A stretch of 64,000 nucleotides of DNA. Source: Massilia sp. erpn (GTDB lineage: Bacteria; Pseudomonadota; Gammaproteobacteria; Burkholderiales; Burkholderiaceae_D). This document shows, piece after piece, positions 48,643-57,463 of this stretch. The position numbers and the translations under genes were made by a program. Every line of letters starts with the position of its first letter. Positions within the stretch are counted from its first letter, which is position 1. The DNA is taken from NCBI RefSeq assembly GCF_024400215.1, contig NZ_CP053748.1:3968001-4032000 (forward strand). Direction: 5' to 3'. The notes below the pieces were generated by a model, which had not been told where the DNA came from, did not search any database, and was given only the letters and a program-made list of their open reading frames with translations.

Positions 48643-48835
48643 CTTGGGTGCGCTTTTTCCCGACAGGGAGGGCGTTAAACGGGAAACCGGTGAATCCGCC
48701 ATGAGCGGCCATTCCGGTGCAGCCCCCGCTGCTGTAAGCCTGACGAATCCTCCTACATGTCACTGCGCCAGCGCGGGAAGGCGGGGAGACGGATGACGGC
48801 GAGCCAGAATACCGGCCCTGAATTTGTCAGCACCA
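48643..48835 (+). promoter_or_regulatory. Cobalamin (AdoCbl) riboswitch
   Basis: All landmarks of the cobalamin aptamer appear in order: GGGTGC near 48646, GGGAAACCGGTGAATCCG (48681-48698), GGTGCAGCCCCCGCTGCTGTAA spanning 48716-48737, CACTGCGCC near 48761 followed by GCGGGAAGGCGGGG, and GAGCCAGAATACCGGCC near 48801-48817. A GGGTGC...GCACC closing helix fits the ends. It leads the cobalt-uptake and cobalamin operon beginning at 48962, so high cobalamin should reduce its expression. The 5' and 3' limits are approximate. The 126 bp between aptamer and cbiM hold the expression platform: a bulged stem at 48842-48874 and two copies of GTCGACCGTCC (48861 and 48897). Confidence 0.93.
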
Positions 48836-48961
48836 TTCCCCGGGGTGACGGGAAGTAGCTGTCGACCGTCCCCCAGCATGTGCATCACCGGCCCGCGTCG
48901 ACCGTCCTTTCTGATCTTCCCCCCATGGTGTGCCGCTTAATTTTGCGACGGGAGGTTCTGG

Positions 48962-49642
48962 ATGCACATCATGGAAGGTTTTCTGCCGCCGGCGCATGCG
49001 CTGGGCTGGGCTGCTGCTTCCTTACCCTTTATGGCCTGGGGCCTGCATAGCGTGGGCCAGAGCCTGCGCGCGCATCCCGAGCGGCGCATGCTGCTGGGCG
49101 TGGCCGCCGCCTTTGCCTTCCTCCTGTCCGCCTTGAAGCTGCCGTCGGTGACGGGCAGCTGTTCGCATCCCACCGGCGTCGGCCTGGGCGCGCTGCTGTT
49201 CGGCCCCGCCGCCATGGTGCCGGTGGGCTTCGTCGTGCTGCTGTTCCAGGCGCTGCTGCTGGCGCACGGCGGCGTGACCACCCTCGGCGCCAATGTGTTT
49301 TCGATGGCGATTGTCGGTCCCTTCGTCTCGTATGGCGTGTTCCGCGCGCTGGCCGCATTCGGCCTGTCGCGCTCCGTGGCCGTGTTCTTGGCGGCCTGCC
49401 TGGGCGATCTGGCGACCTACGTGACTACTTCCTTGCAACTGGCCTGGGCTTTCCCTGATCCGGTCGGCGGCATCCAGGTTTCCTTCGCCAAGTTTGCCGG
49501 CATCTTCGCCCTGACCCAGGTGCCGATCGCCATCAGCGAGGGGCTGCTGACGGTGCTGGTGGTGAACGCCATGGCGCGCTTTAACGAACATGAGCTGCGC
49601 GCCTTGCCGGTGATGGCGCTGCGCAAAGGAGAGGGCGCATGA
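48962..49642 (+). CDS. cbiM: Cobalt ECF transporter S-component CbiM
   Basis: Membrane substrate-binding subunit of the CbiMNQO cobalt importer. The mature N-terminus must start MHIMEG, because His2 and the amino terminus bind Co2+; here the protein begins [18 protein letters not shown] exactly so. The 226 residues include about six membrane helices and the conserved [23 protein letters not shown] block (about 60-82) with a further histidine. GGGAGG precedes the ATG. It is first in the riboswitch-controlled operon and overlaps cbiN by 4 bp. Confidence 0.96.
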   Translation: MHIMEGFLPPAHALGWAAASLPFMAWGLHSVGQSLRAHPERRMLLGVAAAFAFLLSALKLPSVTGSCSHPTGVGLGALLFGPAAMVPVGFVVLLFQALLLAHGGVTTLGANVFSMAIVGPFVSYGVFRALAAFGLSRSVAVFLAACLGDLATYVTTSLQLAWAFPDPVGGIQVSFAKFAGIFALTQVPIAISEGLLTVLVVNAMARFNEHELRALPVMALRKGEGA

Positions 49643-50001
49643 AGGCGCGTACCTGGATGATCTGGGCAGCCATCGTGCTGCTGACCGTACTGCCCCTGTG
49701 GCTGGTCAGCGCGCCGCCGGTGGAGCCGGGCGCCGAGGCGCCCTCCGTGTTCGGCGGCGCCGACGAGCGCGCGCAGCAGGCCATCGGCAGCATCGCGCCG
49801 GATTACAAACCCTGGTTCTCTCCCGTGGTCGAACCGGCCAGCGGCGAGATTGCCTCGCTGCTGTTCGCCCTGCAGGCGGCGCTGGGCGCTGGCGTGATCG
49901 GTTTCTGGCTCGGCATGTCGGTGACGCGCGAACGCGCGCGCCGCGCCGCCGCGCAGAACCAGCCGCCAGCCTCCCTGCCTCAGGACCGTCGTGCTGATTG
50001 A
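49639..50001 (+). CDS. cbiN: Cobalt transporter subunit CbiN
   Basis: Small two-helix membrane protein that helps CbiM load cobalt. The 120 residues have helices at about 7-25 and 76-94 flanking a periplasmic loop containing [25 protein letters not shown], the CbiN signature. The C-terminus is an Arg/Ala-rich cytoplasmic tail ([15 protein letters not shown]). It overlaps cbiM by 4 bp and cbiQ by 11 bp. Confidence 0.93.
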   Translation: MKARTWMIWAAIVLLTVLPLWLVSAPPVEPGAEAPSVFGGADERAQQAIGSIAPDYKPWFSPVVEPASGEIASLLFALQAALGAGVIGFWLGMSVTRERARRAAAQNQPPASLPQDRRAD

Positions 50002-50725
50002 GACAGCGGCCTACGCCAGCCGCTGGCGCGGCGTGGCGCCGGCGGCCAAGGCACTGTTCGCGCTGGCCGGCATTCTTGCGGCCTGGCTGGCGCAAAGCCC
50101 CGCCGTGCTGGCTACTCTTGCCGCCTTGCTGGCGCTGGCCGCGCTGCTGGGCGCGCGCGTGCCGCTGCGCAGCTATCTGGCGGTGGCCGTGCCGCCCCTG
50201 GGCTTTCTGCTGCTGTCCTGCCTGACCATGCTGGTCGGCCCTGGCCCGGATGGCGCCTGGCACTGGAGCGCCGCCTTGCTGCCTACGGTCGTGCGTACCG
50301 CCCTGCGTTCGCTGGCCATGCTGGCGGCGCTGCTTGGCCTGGTGCTGACCACGCCCTTGCCGGATCTTTTGACCTTGCTGCGCCGCCTGCGCGCGCCGGA
50401 ACTGCTGCTCGATCTGATGGTGCTGAGCTACCGCATGCTGTTCGTGCTGCGCCAGGCCTGGGACGAGGGCGTTACGGCCCAGAGCGCGCGTCTCGGCTAT
50501 CGCGGCTGGCGCCATGCGTGGCGTTCGCTGGGACTGCTGGCGGGCCAGATGGCGGTGCAGGTATGGCAGCGCGCGGCGGCCCTGCAAATGGCGGCCGACG
50601 CGCGCGGCTATCAAGGCACGCTGCGCTTCCTGCCGGCCGCGTATCCACAGGCGCGCCGGCAGACCGCCTGGGCCGTGCTGGCCGGCGGGCTGTTGCTGAC
50701 CATGGCGGCGGGGGACCGCTGGTGA
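49991..50725 (+). CDS. cbiQ: Energy-coupling factor transmembrane protein CbiQ
   Basis: The T-component linking CbiM to the ATPase. The 244-residue protein has about five membrane helices and the coupling motifs ARG-type: MVLSYRMLFVLRQAWDEGVTAQSARLGYRGW (about 139-169) and MAADARGYQGTLR (about 197-209), both with the A-R-G pattern that contacts CbiO. The start codon at 49991 is non-ATG (GTG/TTG type, reading [14 protein letters not shown]) and overlaps the cbiN end. It is followed immediately by cbiO. Confidence 0.92.
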   Translation: MLIETAAYASRWRGVAPAAKALFALAGILAAWLAQSPAVLATLAALLALAALLGARVPLRSYLAVAVPPLGFLLLSCLTMLVGPGPDGAWHWSAALLPTVVRTALRSLAMLAALLGLVLTTPLPDLLTLLRRLRAPELLLDLMVLSYRMLFVLRQAWDEGVTAQSARLGYRGWRHAWRSLGLLAGQMAVQVWQRAAALQMAADARGYQGTLRFLPAAYPQARRQTAWAVLAGGLLLTMAAGDRW

Positions 50726-51585
50726 GCGCCGTGCTGGAATTACGAGCCGTCGATCATGTGTACCCGGACGGCAGCGCCGGCCTGCGCGACTGCAGCCTGA
50801 CGCTGGGCCGCGGCCGCCGCCATGCGCTGCTGGGCGCCAACGGCGCGGGCAAGACCACGGTGCTGCAGCATCTGAATGGCTTGCTGCGTCCGACTGCCGG
50901 TCAACTGCGCCTGGATGGCCAGGCTTTCGACTATGGCCGTGCCGGACTGGTGGAGTTGCGCCGCCGCGTGGGCCTGGTGTTCCAGAATCCCGAGCGTCAA
51001 TTATTCTCGGCCCAGGTGGAGGAGGACGTGTCCTTTGGACCGCTCAATCTCGGCCTGGACGACGCCACCGTGCGCGAACGCGTGGCCGCCGCCCTCGACG
51101 CCGTCGGCCTGCGTGGCCATGCGCGGCGCGCGGTGCACCACCTGAGCTTCGGCCAGAAGAAGCGCGTCTGCATCGCCGGCGTGCTGGCGATGGAGCCGGA
51201 GGTGCTGCTGCTCGATGAGCCGATGGCTGGACTGGATGCGCCGATGCAGGCCGAATTGGCCGCGTTGCTGGACCGTCTGGCGGCGCGCGGCGTGACGGTG
51301 CTGCTGTCCACGCACGACGTCGATTTCGCCTTCCGCTGGGCTGACGATATCCATGTGATGGCGGCGGGCCGCTGCATCGCTTCCGGCCCGGCAGCGCAAC
51401 TGGCGACCCAGACCGAGGCGCTGCGCGCCGCAGGCCAGCATCCGCCGCTGGCGCTGACCCTGCATGCCGAGCTGGTAAAGCGCGGCGTGCTGCCGCCAGG
51501 ACCGGCGCCGCGCAGTACAGATCTATTGCTGGAGGCGCTGCGCGCGCTGCCAGTGCTTGAATACCCAGGAGAGATAAACGTATGA
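50722..51585 (+). CDS. cbiO: Cobalt ECF transporter ATPase CbiO
   Basis: ATP-binding subunit powering cobalt import. The 287 residues have Walker A GANGAGKTT (about 38-46), Q-loop VFQNPERQLFS, signature LSFGQKKRVCIAG (about 139-151), Walker B EVLLLDEPMAGLD and the switch His in STHDVDF. The start is a GTG at 50722 that overlaps the cbiQ TGA (GTGA), giving MSAVLELRAVDHVYPDG; a longer frame begins inside cbiQ and is not credible. The last 50 residues (LHAELVKRGVLPPG) are an extension typical of CbiO. It overlaps the next gene by 4 bp. Confidence 0.94.
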   Translation: MSAVLELRAVDHVYPDGSAGLRDCSLTLGRGRRHALLGANGAGKTTVLQHLNGLLRPTAGQLRLDGQAFDYGRAGLVELRRRVGLVFQNPERQLFSAQVEEDVSFGPLNLGLDDATVRERVAAALDAVGLRGHARRAVHHLSFGQKKRVCIAGVLAMEPEVLLLDEPMAGLDAPMQAELAALLDRLAARGVTVLLSTHDVDFAFRWADDIHVMAAGRCIASGPAAQLATQTEALRAAGQHPPLALTLHAELVKRGVLPPGPAPRSTDLLLEALRALPVLEYPGEINV

Positions 51586-52385
51586 CATCCAACCCAGGCG
51601 CCGCATCGCTCGGCAAGGTCTGGTTCGTGGGCGCAGGCCCAGGCGACCCGGAACTGATCACCGTCAAGGGCCAGAAGCTGCTGTCGCAAGCGGGCGCGGT
51701 GCTGTTCGCCGGTTCGCTGGTGGACCGTGCCGCCACGCTGTACGCACCGGCCGGCTGCGAAATCCGCGATTCCAAGGATATGACGCTGGAAGAAATGACC
51801 GAGTGGCTGATCGAGCAGACAAGCAAGCATGCCATCGTGGTGCGCCTGCAGACCGGCGATCCGGGCCTGTATGGCGCGCTGATCGAAATGGCGCGCCCGC
51901 TGGTGGCCGCCGGTATCGAATGGGCCGTGGTGCCGGGCGTGTCCTCGGCCATGGCTTCGATGGCGGCGGCGGGCGAGTCGATGACGCTGCCCGAAGTCAC
52001 CCAAAGCGTGATCTTCACCCGCGTCGAAGGCCGCACGCCGATGCCCGAGGGCGAGGATCTGGCCAGCCTGGCGGCGCACCGCACCACGCTCTGCATCTTC
52101 CTCTCGATCACACTGATGTACAAGGTGGAAGCCGCGTTGCGCGCCGCTGGCTGGCCAGAAGACGCGCCCATGCTGGTGGTGCATAAAGCCAGCTGGCCGG
52201 GCGAGGAACGCATCCTGCGCGGCACCCTGGCCGACATCAAGCAGCGCTGCCGCGAGGCCGGCGTCGCCAGCCAGGCCATGATCGTCGCCAGCCCCACGCT
52301 GGGCGCGCTGCACTGGGAAACCCTGGCGCGTTCCAAACTCTACGACCCCACATTCACCCACCGTTTCAGAAAGGCCAGCGCATGA
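51582..52385 (+). CDS. cobM: Precorrin-4/cobalt-precorrin-4 C11-methyltransferase
   Basis: SAM-dependent methylase adding the C-11 methyl group (CobM/CbiF). The 267-residue protein opens VWFVGAGPGDPELITVKGQKLL (about 13-34) and has VVRLQTGDPGLYGALIEM (about 86-103), VVPGVSSAMASMAAAGESMTLPE (about 116-138), FTRVEGRTPMPEGE and YKVEAALRAAGW, all CobM/CbiF features. It lies between the transporter and the chelatase. Overlaps of 4 bp at both ends show tight operon structure. Confidence 0.94.
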   Translation: MTSNPGAASLGKVWFVGAGPGDPELITVKGQKLLSQAGAVLFAGSLVDRAATLYAPAGCEIRDSKDMTLEEMTEWLIEQTSKHAIVVRLQTGDPGLYGALIEMARPLVAAGIEWAVVPGVSSAMASMAAAGESMTLPEVTQSVIFTRVEGRTPMPEGEDLASLAAHRTTLCIFLSITLMYKVEAALRAAGWPEDAPMLVVHKASWPGEERILRGTLADIKQRCREAGVASQAMIVASPTLGALHWETLARSKLYDPTFTHRFRKASA

Positions 52386-53434
52386 ACCAAGCTATCATGA
52401 TGCCAGCAAAAGACACCATCCTGATCGTCGGCCACGGCTCGCGCGAGGATTCCGGCAACCAGGAAATCCGCGAGTTCACGGCGCAATGGCGGGCGCGCCA
52501 TCCCGAATGGCGCATCGAATTGTGCTTCATCGAGTTCGCGCCGCCCGAGCTGAACGCATCGCTGCTGAGCGCTGCGCGCACTTCGCGCCGCGTGCTGGTG
52601 GTGCCGCTGATCCTGAACGCGGCCGGCCACGTCAAGATGGAAATCCCGGAGGCCATCGAGCAGGCGCGCGCTGCCTGTCCGCAGACCGAAATCCTGCTGG
52701 CGCCGCACCTGACGGCCTGCGATCCTATCCTCGCAATTCTGAAGCGCCGCCTGCGCAAGGCGATGGGCGCGCTCGACATGCCCGATCCGACCACCACCGG
52801 CGTGGTGGTGCTGGGGCGCGGTTCTTCCGACCGTGGCGCCAACGGCGAAATGGCCAAGATGGCGCGCTGGCTGCTGGAGGAAGGTGATCACGAGCTGGTC
52901 GACCTGGCCTTCACCGGCATCACCTGGCCGCGCCTGGAAAAAGTGGTGCAGCGCCATGTGCTGCTTGGCATGCGCCAGATCGTGGTGCTGCCGTACTATC
53001 TGTATACCGGCACGCTGATGCAGCGCATCCACCGCCAGGTCGAGCATCTGCGCGGCCAGTATCCGCAGATCCGCTTCGCCTGCTCCGAGCATTTCGGCTT
53101 CGAGCCGGAGATTTTTGCGCTGATGGACCAGCGCGTGGAAAACCTGCGCGCCGGCGTGCCGGACAGCCGCCTGCCATGCGACGGTTGCAGCTACCGCGAA
53201 ATCGCCCACGATCTGGGCCACGGCCACTCGCACGCGCATACCCATGACCATGCGCACGATCATGCACACGGCCACGAACATGAGCATGGACATGAGCACG
53301 CGCATGAGCACGAGCACGGCCACCATCACGATCATGACCACAGCCATGCGCACGCGCACCACGATGGCCATGATCACGCCCACCCGCACGATCATAGTCA
53401 TACCCATGCCAAAGCGGAGGATCAGCCAGCATGA
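52382..53434 (+). CDS. cbiX: Sirohydrochlorin cobaltochelatase CbiX, His-rich long form
   Basis: Inserts Co2+ into sirohydrochlorin, committing it to cobalamin by the early-insertion route. The 350-residue protein holds two chelatase halves (about 10-130 with VGHGSREDSGNQEIREF and about 138-260 with LGRGSSDRGANGEMAKMARW). CDGC (Cys266 and Cys269) follows, a CxxC of the kind linked to a Fe-S centre in long CbiX proteins. The last 75 or so residues contain 34 histidines (HTHDHAHDHAHGHEHEHG region), a likely cobalt store or chaperone. The start may be the ATG at 52382 or that at 52397. It overlaps cobM and the next gene by 4 bp each. Confidence 0.94.
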   Translation: MNQAIMMPAKDTILIVGHGSREDSGNQEIREFTAQWRARHPEWRIELCFIEFAPPELNASLLSAARTSRRVLVVPLILNAAGHVKMEIPEAIEQARAACPQTEILLAPHLTACDPILAILKRRLRKAMGALDMPDPTTTGVVVLGRGSSDRGANGEMAKMARWLLEEGDHELVDLAFTGITWPRLEKVVQRHVLLGMRQIVVLPYYLYTGTLMQRIHRQVEHLRGQYPQIRFACSEHFGFEPEIFALMDQRVENLRAGVPDSRLPCDGCSYREIAHDLGHGHSHAHTHDHAHDHAHGHEHEHGHEHAHEHEHGHHHDHDHSHAHAHHDGHDHAHPHDHSHTHAKAEDQPA

Positions 53435-54120
53435 GCACCGTCAATACCGTCACTGAACAGCTGACCCGCGCCGGCCAGGTCATCGAGCATGACAGCTTTG
53501 CCATCATCGACGCGGAAACCGGCCCGCATTCTTATGCCGAGGATCAGTGGCCCATCGTGCGTCGCATGATCCACGCCAATGCCGATTTCGACTTCAACGG
53601 CCTGACCGATTTCCATTCCGCAGCCGTGGAAACGGGCATCCAGGCCATGCTGGCCGGCGGTACGCCGGTGGTGGCGGACGTGGAGATGATCTGCTCCGGT
53701 CTGTCGCAGCCGCGCCTGGCGCACTTCGGCATGAAGACCCACCAGTTCATCAGCGATGCCGACGTGATCGAAACCGCCAAGGCCGAGGACACCACGCGCG
53801 CCGTGCAAGCCATGCGCAAGGCCCACCGCCTTGGCCTGCTGGATGGCGCCATCGTCGGCATCGGCAACGCGCCCACCGCGCTGATCGAGCTGGTGCGCCT
53901 GATCCGCGAAGAGGGCGTGCGCCCGGCCCTGGTGGTCGGCATGCCGGTCGGTTTCGTCTCGGCCGCCGAATCGAAAGACCTGATGGCCGAAGTGAACGAA
54001 GTGCCCTGGATCGTGATCCGTGGCCGCAAGGGCGGTTCGACCCTGGTGGTGGCGGCGCTGCACGCGCTGCTGGCGCTGGCCGAAGCGCGCCAGAAGACCC
54101 TGCAGGCGGAGCATCCATGA
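53431..54120 (+). CDS. cobH: Precorrin-8X methylmutase
   Basis: Moves the methyl group from C-11 to C-12, forming hydrogenobyrinate or cobyrinate (CobH/CbiC). The 229 residues include IEHDSFAIIDAETGPHSYAED, RRMIHANADFDFNGLTDFHS (with the catalytic His, about 45-64), TPVVADVEMICSGLS, GNAPTALIELVRLI and GMPVGFVSAAESKDLM, all diagnostic. Overlaps on both sides are 4 bp. Confidence 0.95.
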   Translation: MSTVNTVTEQLTRAGQVIEHDSFAIIDAETGPHSYAEDQWPIVRRMIHANADFDFNGLTDFHSAAVETGIQAMLAGGTPVVADVEMICSGLSQPRLAHFGMKTHQFISDADVIETAKAEDTTRAVQAMRKAHRLGLLDGAIVGIGNAPTALIELVRLIREEGVRPALVVGMPVGFVSAAESKDLMAEVNEVPWIVIRGRKGGSTLVVAALHALLALAEARQKTLQAEHP

Positions 54121-55322
54121 AAGAGAAGGCCGAACGCGGTACTCGTACCGGGTTCAGTACCGGCGCCTGTTCCGCTGCCGCCGCGCGCGCGGCGGTGCTG
54201 GGCCTGGCCACCGGCCGCGTGCCGGAGGAAATCGAAAGCCTGCTGGCGAACGGCAGCCGGGTGAACTTCGCCGTCCACGATGGACGCTGCGATGCGCAAA
54301 GCGCGCACGCCATGGTGGTGAAGTTTGCCGGCGACGACCCGGATTGCACCGACGGCGCCCATCTCACGGTGGACCTGCGCCTGTTGCCCGGCCAGGCGGG
54401 TGTCGTGACCTATGTCGCCGGCGACGGCGTCGGTACGGTGACGATGCCGGGCCTGGGCCTGGAAGTCGGCGGCCCGGCCATCAACCCCGTCCCGCGCCGC
54501 AATATCGCCGACAACCTGCTCGAAGCCGCGCCTGAACTGCTGGCGGAGCATGGCATCGAAGTCACTATCAGCGTGCCGGACGGCCAGGTGATGGCAAAGA
54601 AGACCACCAATGCGCGCCTGGGTATCCTGGGCGGCATCAGCATTCTTGGCACCACCGGCATCGTCAAGCCGTATTCGACGGCGGCCTGGCGCGCCAGCGT
54701 GGTGCAGGGCGTCCAGGTGGCCGCCACCGCCGGCCACAATATGGTGTCGCTGACCACCGGCGGACGTACCGAGACTTTCTCCATGACCACGCTGCGCGAG
54801 GAACGCCCGGAACTGCCCGCCGCCTGCTTCGTGCAGATGGGCGACTTCCTGCGCTACGCCCTCGATGAGGTGGTGGCCCAGGGCATCGGCCTGGTGGTCA
54901 TGGCCGTCATGGTGGGCAAGCTGACCAAGATCGCCCAGGGCGAAACCATCACCCACGCCAACCGCAGCGAAGTCGATACCGACCTGGTGGCAAGGATCGC
55001 GCGCCAGATTGGCGCGGCCGAGGAGGACTGCGTGGCCATCGCCGCCGCCGAAACCGCGCGCTTCGGCGCCGAGCTGATGGTCGAGCGCGGGCTGGGCGAC
55101 GCCTTCCACCATGCCCTGGCCCAGGCCGCGATCGACACCCTGACCGCGCCCGACCGCTATGGCCGCAACTTCCAGCTGCGCGTGCTGGTGTGCGACTTCA
55201 CCGGCCAGAAAGTGGCTGATGTGTGGTCGGCACCCGCCTTGCCGCAAGAGCGTCCCGCCAGCGCCGGACGCACCGGCATCGACCATATCGTCGATGTCGA
55301 TCCTGAACCAGAACCCGAGTGA
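54117..55322 (+). CDS. cbiD: Cobalt-precorrin-5B C1-methyltransferase CbiD
   Basis: Methylates C-1 of cobalt-precorrin-5B in the anaerobic pathway. The 401-residue protein opens RTGFSTGACSAAAARAAV (about 10-27), followed by GDGVGTVTMPGLGLEVGGPAINPVPR-type sequence (about 102-127), ISVPDGQVMAKKTTNARLGILGGISILGTTGIVKPYSTAAW (about 156-196) and GNFxxY-like DFLRYAL. Its presence marks the oxygen-independent route. The C-terminal 30 residues (DHIVDVDPEPEPE) are acidic. The ATG at 54117 overlaps cobH by 4 bp. Confidence 0.95.
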   Translation: MKEKAERGTRTGFSTGACSAAAARAAVLGLATGRVPEEIESLLANGSRVNFAVHDGRCDAQSAHAMVVKFAGDDPDCTDGAHLTVDLRLLPGQAGVVTYVAGDGVGTVTMPGLGLEVGGPAINPVPRRNIADNLLEAAPELLAEHGIEVTISVPDGQVMAKKTTNARLGILGGISILGTTGIVKPYSTAAWRASVVQGVQVAATAGHNMVSLTTGGRTETFSMTTLREERPELPAACFVQMGDFLRYALDEVVAQGIGLVVMAVMVGKLTKIAQGETITHANRSEVDTDLVARIARQIGAAEEDCVAIAAAETARFGAELMVERGLGDAFHHALAQAAIDTLTAPDRYGRNFQLRVLVCDFTGQKVADVWSAPALPQERPASAGRTGIDHIVDVDPEPEPE

Positions 55323-55326
55323 ATCC

Positions 55327-56664
55327 ATGGACACCTGCGTGAAAGACCCCAACCCCTGCCGTGTGATCGGCGTGCTCGATGACGGCGTCGCCAGTCTGAG
55401 CCCGACCGCGCTGGCCTATCTGCGCAGCGCCGACGTGGTGATCGGCGGCGCGCGCACGCTGGCCCTGCTGGGCGGTGAGTTCAAGTCCGGCGCCACGCGC
55501 CACGACCTGACCGGCAAGCTGAAAGAAGTGCCGGAGTGGGTGCGCGCCGCGCGCGCCGACCATCTGGCCTGCGTGGTGCTGGCCACCGGCGACCCGCTAT
55601 GCCACGGCATTGCGCCATACCTGGCCCAGCACCTGTGCGTGCAGGCGCTCGACATCCTGCCCAACCTCTCCACGCTGCAACTGGCTTGTGCGCGCATCGG
55701 CCTGCCCTGGCAGGATGCGCGTATTGTTTCGGTGCATGCGCGCGATGCGGGTGAGTGGATGCGCGGCAGTGCGCCCAGCCACGGCCTGTATGCCTTGGCC
55801 CAGGCTGCGCGCCAGCATCCACGCCTGCTGGTACTGACCAGTCCTGACAATAGCCCCGACCGCATCGCGCGCCTGCTGCTGGCCGAAGGCCTGGGCGACG
55901 ATTTCCATATGGCGGTGGCGGAAAACCTGCTGCAGCCGGAGGAGCGCGTGCTGGCCGAACTCAGTCCGCAGGAGGCGGCGGAGATGCGCTTTGCCGAGCT
56001 GAATGTGGTGCTGCTGTGGCGCGTGACACCGGCCCCGCGCCCGGTGCGTTTCGGCCTGGCCGACAGCGAATTCGTGCAACGCCAGCCGGAGAAAGGCTTG
56101 ATCACCAAGCAGGAAGTACGCGCCGTCAGCCTAGCGCGCCTGCAATTGCGCGCCGATAGCGTGGTCTGGGATATCGGCGCCGGTTCCGGCTCGGTGGGCC
56201 TGGAAGCGGCGCGCCTGTGCCAACAGGGCCACGTCTACGCCATCGAGAAGAACGAGGCCGACCATGCCATCGCGGGCCAGAACCATGCGGCCTTCGGCGT
56301 CAGCAACTACAGCCTGTTCCACGGCAAGGCGCCGGAGGGACTGGATGCCTGGCCCGATCCGGACGCCGTCTTCGTCGGCGGTTCGGGCGGCGAGCTGTCC
56401 ACGCTGATCGAAGGCGTGATGCGCCGCCTGCGCCCGCATGGCGCGCTGGTGATGAATTTCGTCACGCTGGAAAATCTCGCCACCGCCACCGCCGCCCTGC
56501 AGGCGCTGGAAGGCGAGGGCGTAAGCTGGGACGTTCTGCAATTGCAGGCCGCGCGCAGCAAGCCCATCCTGCACATGCACCGCATGGCGGCCGAGAATCC
56601 GGTGTGGATCGTCTGCGCGCGCCGCGATGTGTCTGCCGTCAAAACGGAGGCGGCCGATGCGTGA
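55327..56664 (+). CDS. cobL: Fused CbiE/CbiT (CobL-like) C5,C15-methyltransferase/decarboxylase
   Basis: Two activities in one 445-residue chain. The N-terminal CbiE tetrapyrrole methylase (about 12-215) has VIGVLDDGVASLSPTALAYL, GGARTLALLG and VLATGDPLCHGIAPYL. The C-terminal CbiT class I methyltransferase (about 245-430) has GLITKQEVRAVSLARLQL and the SAM motif VWDIGAGSGSVGLEAARL. Together they methylate C-5 and C-15 and decarboxylate the ring C acetate. The ATG at 55327 lies 4 bp after cbiD; an ATG at 55291 overlapping cbiD is an alternative. It overlaps the next gene by 8 bp. Confidence 0.94.
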   Translation: MDTCVKDPNPCRVIGVLDDGVASLSPTALAYLRSADVVIGGARTLALLGGEFKSGATRHDLTGKLKEVPEWVRAARADHLACVVLATGDPLCHGIAPYLAQHLCVQALDILPNLSTLQLACARIGLPWQDARIVSVHARDAGEWMRGSAPSHGLYALAQAARQHPRLLVLTSPDNSPDRIARLLLAEGLGDDFHMAVAENLLQPEERVLAELSPQEAAEMRFAELNVVLLWRVTPAPRPVRFGLADSEFVQRQPEKGLITKQEVRAVSLARLQLRADSVVWDIGAGSGSVGLEAARLCQQGHVYAIEKNEADHAIAGQNHAAFGVSNYSLFHGKAPEGLDAWPDPDAVFVGGSGGELSTLIEGVMRRLRPHGALVMNFVTLENLATATAALQALEGEGVSWDVLQLQAARSKPILHMHRMAAENPVWIVCARRDVSAVKTEAADA

Positions 56665-57463
56665 CGCTACCGTACGCGGCACCCTGTGGGGTATTTCGCT
56701 CGGCCCGGGCGATCCCGGCCTGATCACGCGCGCCGCCTGGGAAGCCTTGCAGCGCCGCGACGCCGTCTGGGTCTACCCGGCGCGCAGCGGCAAGACGCCC
56801 AGCTATGCTTTTGACATCGTGCAGCGCGCCGGACTGGCGCCGCCCGACGAACATGCGCTGCTGCTGTTCCCTATGACGCACGACGGCGAAAAGCTGGCGC
56901 GCGCCTGGCTCAAGGCCGCCGAAACCATATTGCCCTGGCTGCGCGCCGGGCGCGATGTGCTGTTCCTGGTCGAAGGCGATGCCAGCACCTACGCCACCTT
57001 CGGCCACCTGGCGCGCACCGTGCGCAACCTGGATGAACATATCCCTGTGCAGACCATCGCCGGCGTGAATTCCTTCACCGCCGCCTGCGCCCAGGTGCCG
57101 GTTCCGTTCGCGGAGCAGGATGACACTGTCGCCATCGTGCCCGCCGCTTATGGCGTGAGCGCTGTCGACCGCCTGCTGCCCGACTTCGACACCCTGGTGC
57201 TGATGAAGGTCAAGCCCATACTCGACGAATTGATCGACTGGCTGGAGCAGCGCGACCTGCTGGCCGGTTCCCACTTCATCGAGCGCGTCGGCGCGCCGGA
57301 CGAGCGGCGTTTCAGCGCCGCCGAAATCCTGACGCTGCGCGGCACCAAGGTCAGCTACCTGTCGCTGCTGATCGTCAAGCACCCTTACCGCATTCGCGGC
57401 GAACGCATCAAGGGCTGCCTCAAGAAGAGCGGCCCGCAACCCTTATTAACGGAGATCGAATGA
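56657..57463 (+). CDS. cobI: Precorrin-2/cobalt-factor II C20-methyltransferase
   Basis: Adds the C-20 methyl group (CobI/CbiL). The 268 residues show GTLWGISLGPGDPGLITRAAWEAL (about 8-31), VLFLVEGDASTYATFGHLAR (about 101-120), VQTIAGVNSFTAACAQVPVPFAE (about 132-154) and LMKVKPILDELIDWLEQ, the CobI/CbiL pattern. The ATG at 56657 has GGAGG six bases upstream, which decides the start; longer frames run into cobL. In the early-cobalt route the substrate would be cobalt-factor II. Confidence 0.94.
   Translation: MRDATVRGTLWGISLGPGDPGLITRAAWEALQRRDAVWVYPARSGKTPSYAFDIVQRAGLAPPDEHALLLFPMTHDGEKLARAWLKAAETILPWLRAGRDVLFLVEGDASTYATFGHLARTVRNLDEHIPVQTIAGVNSFTAACAQVPVPFAEQDDTVAIVPAAYGVSAVDRLLPDFDTLVLMKVKPILDELIDWLEQRDLLAGSHFIERVGAPDERRFSAAEILTLRGTKVSYLSLLIVKHPYRIRGERIKGCLKKSGPQPLLTEIE

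Noticed and set aside
48643..48961. Possible small protein genes in the leader before cbiM
   Set aside because: The stretch matches the cobalamin riboswitch from end to end, and no frame has a ribosome site.
53200..53430. Repetitive CAT/CAC tract considered as a microsatellite or misassembly
   Set aside because: It stays in frame as the histidine-rich tail of CbiX, a known feature of long CbiX proteins.
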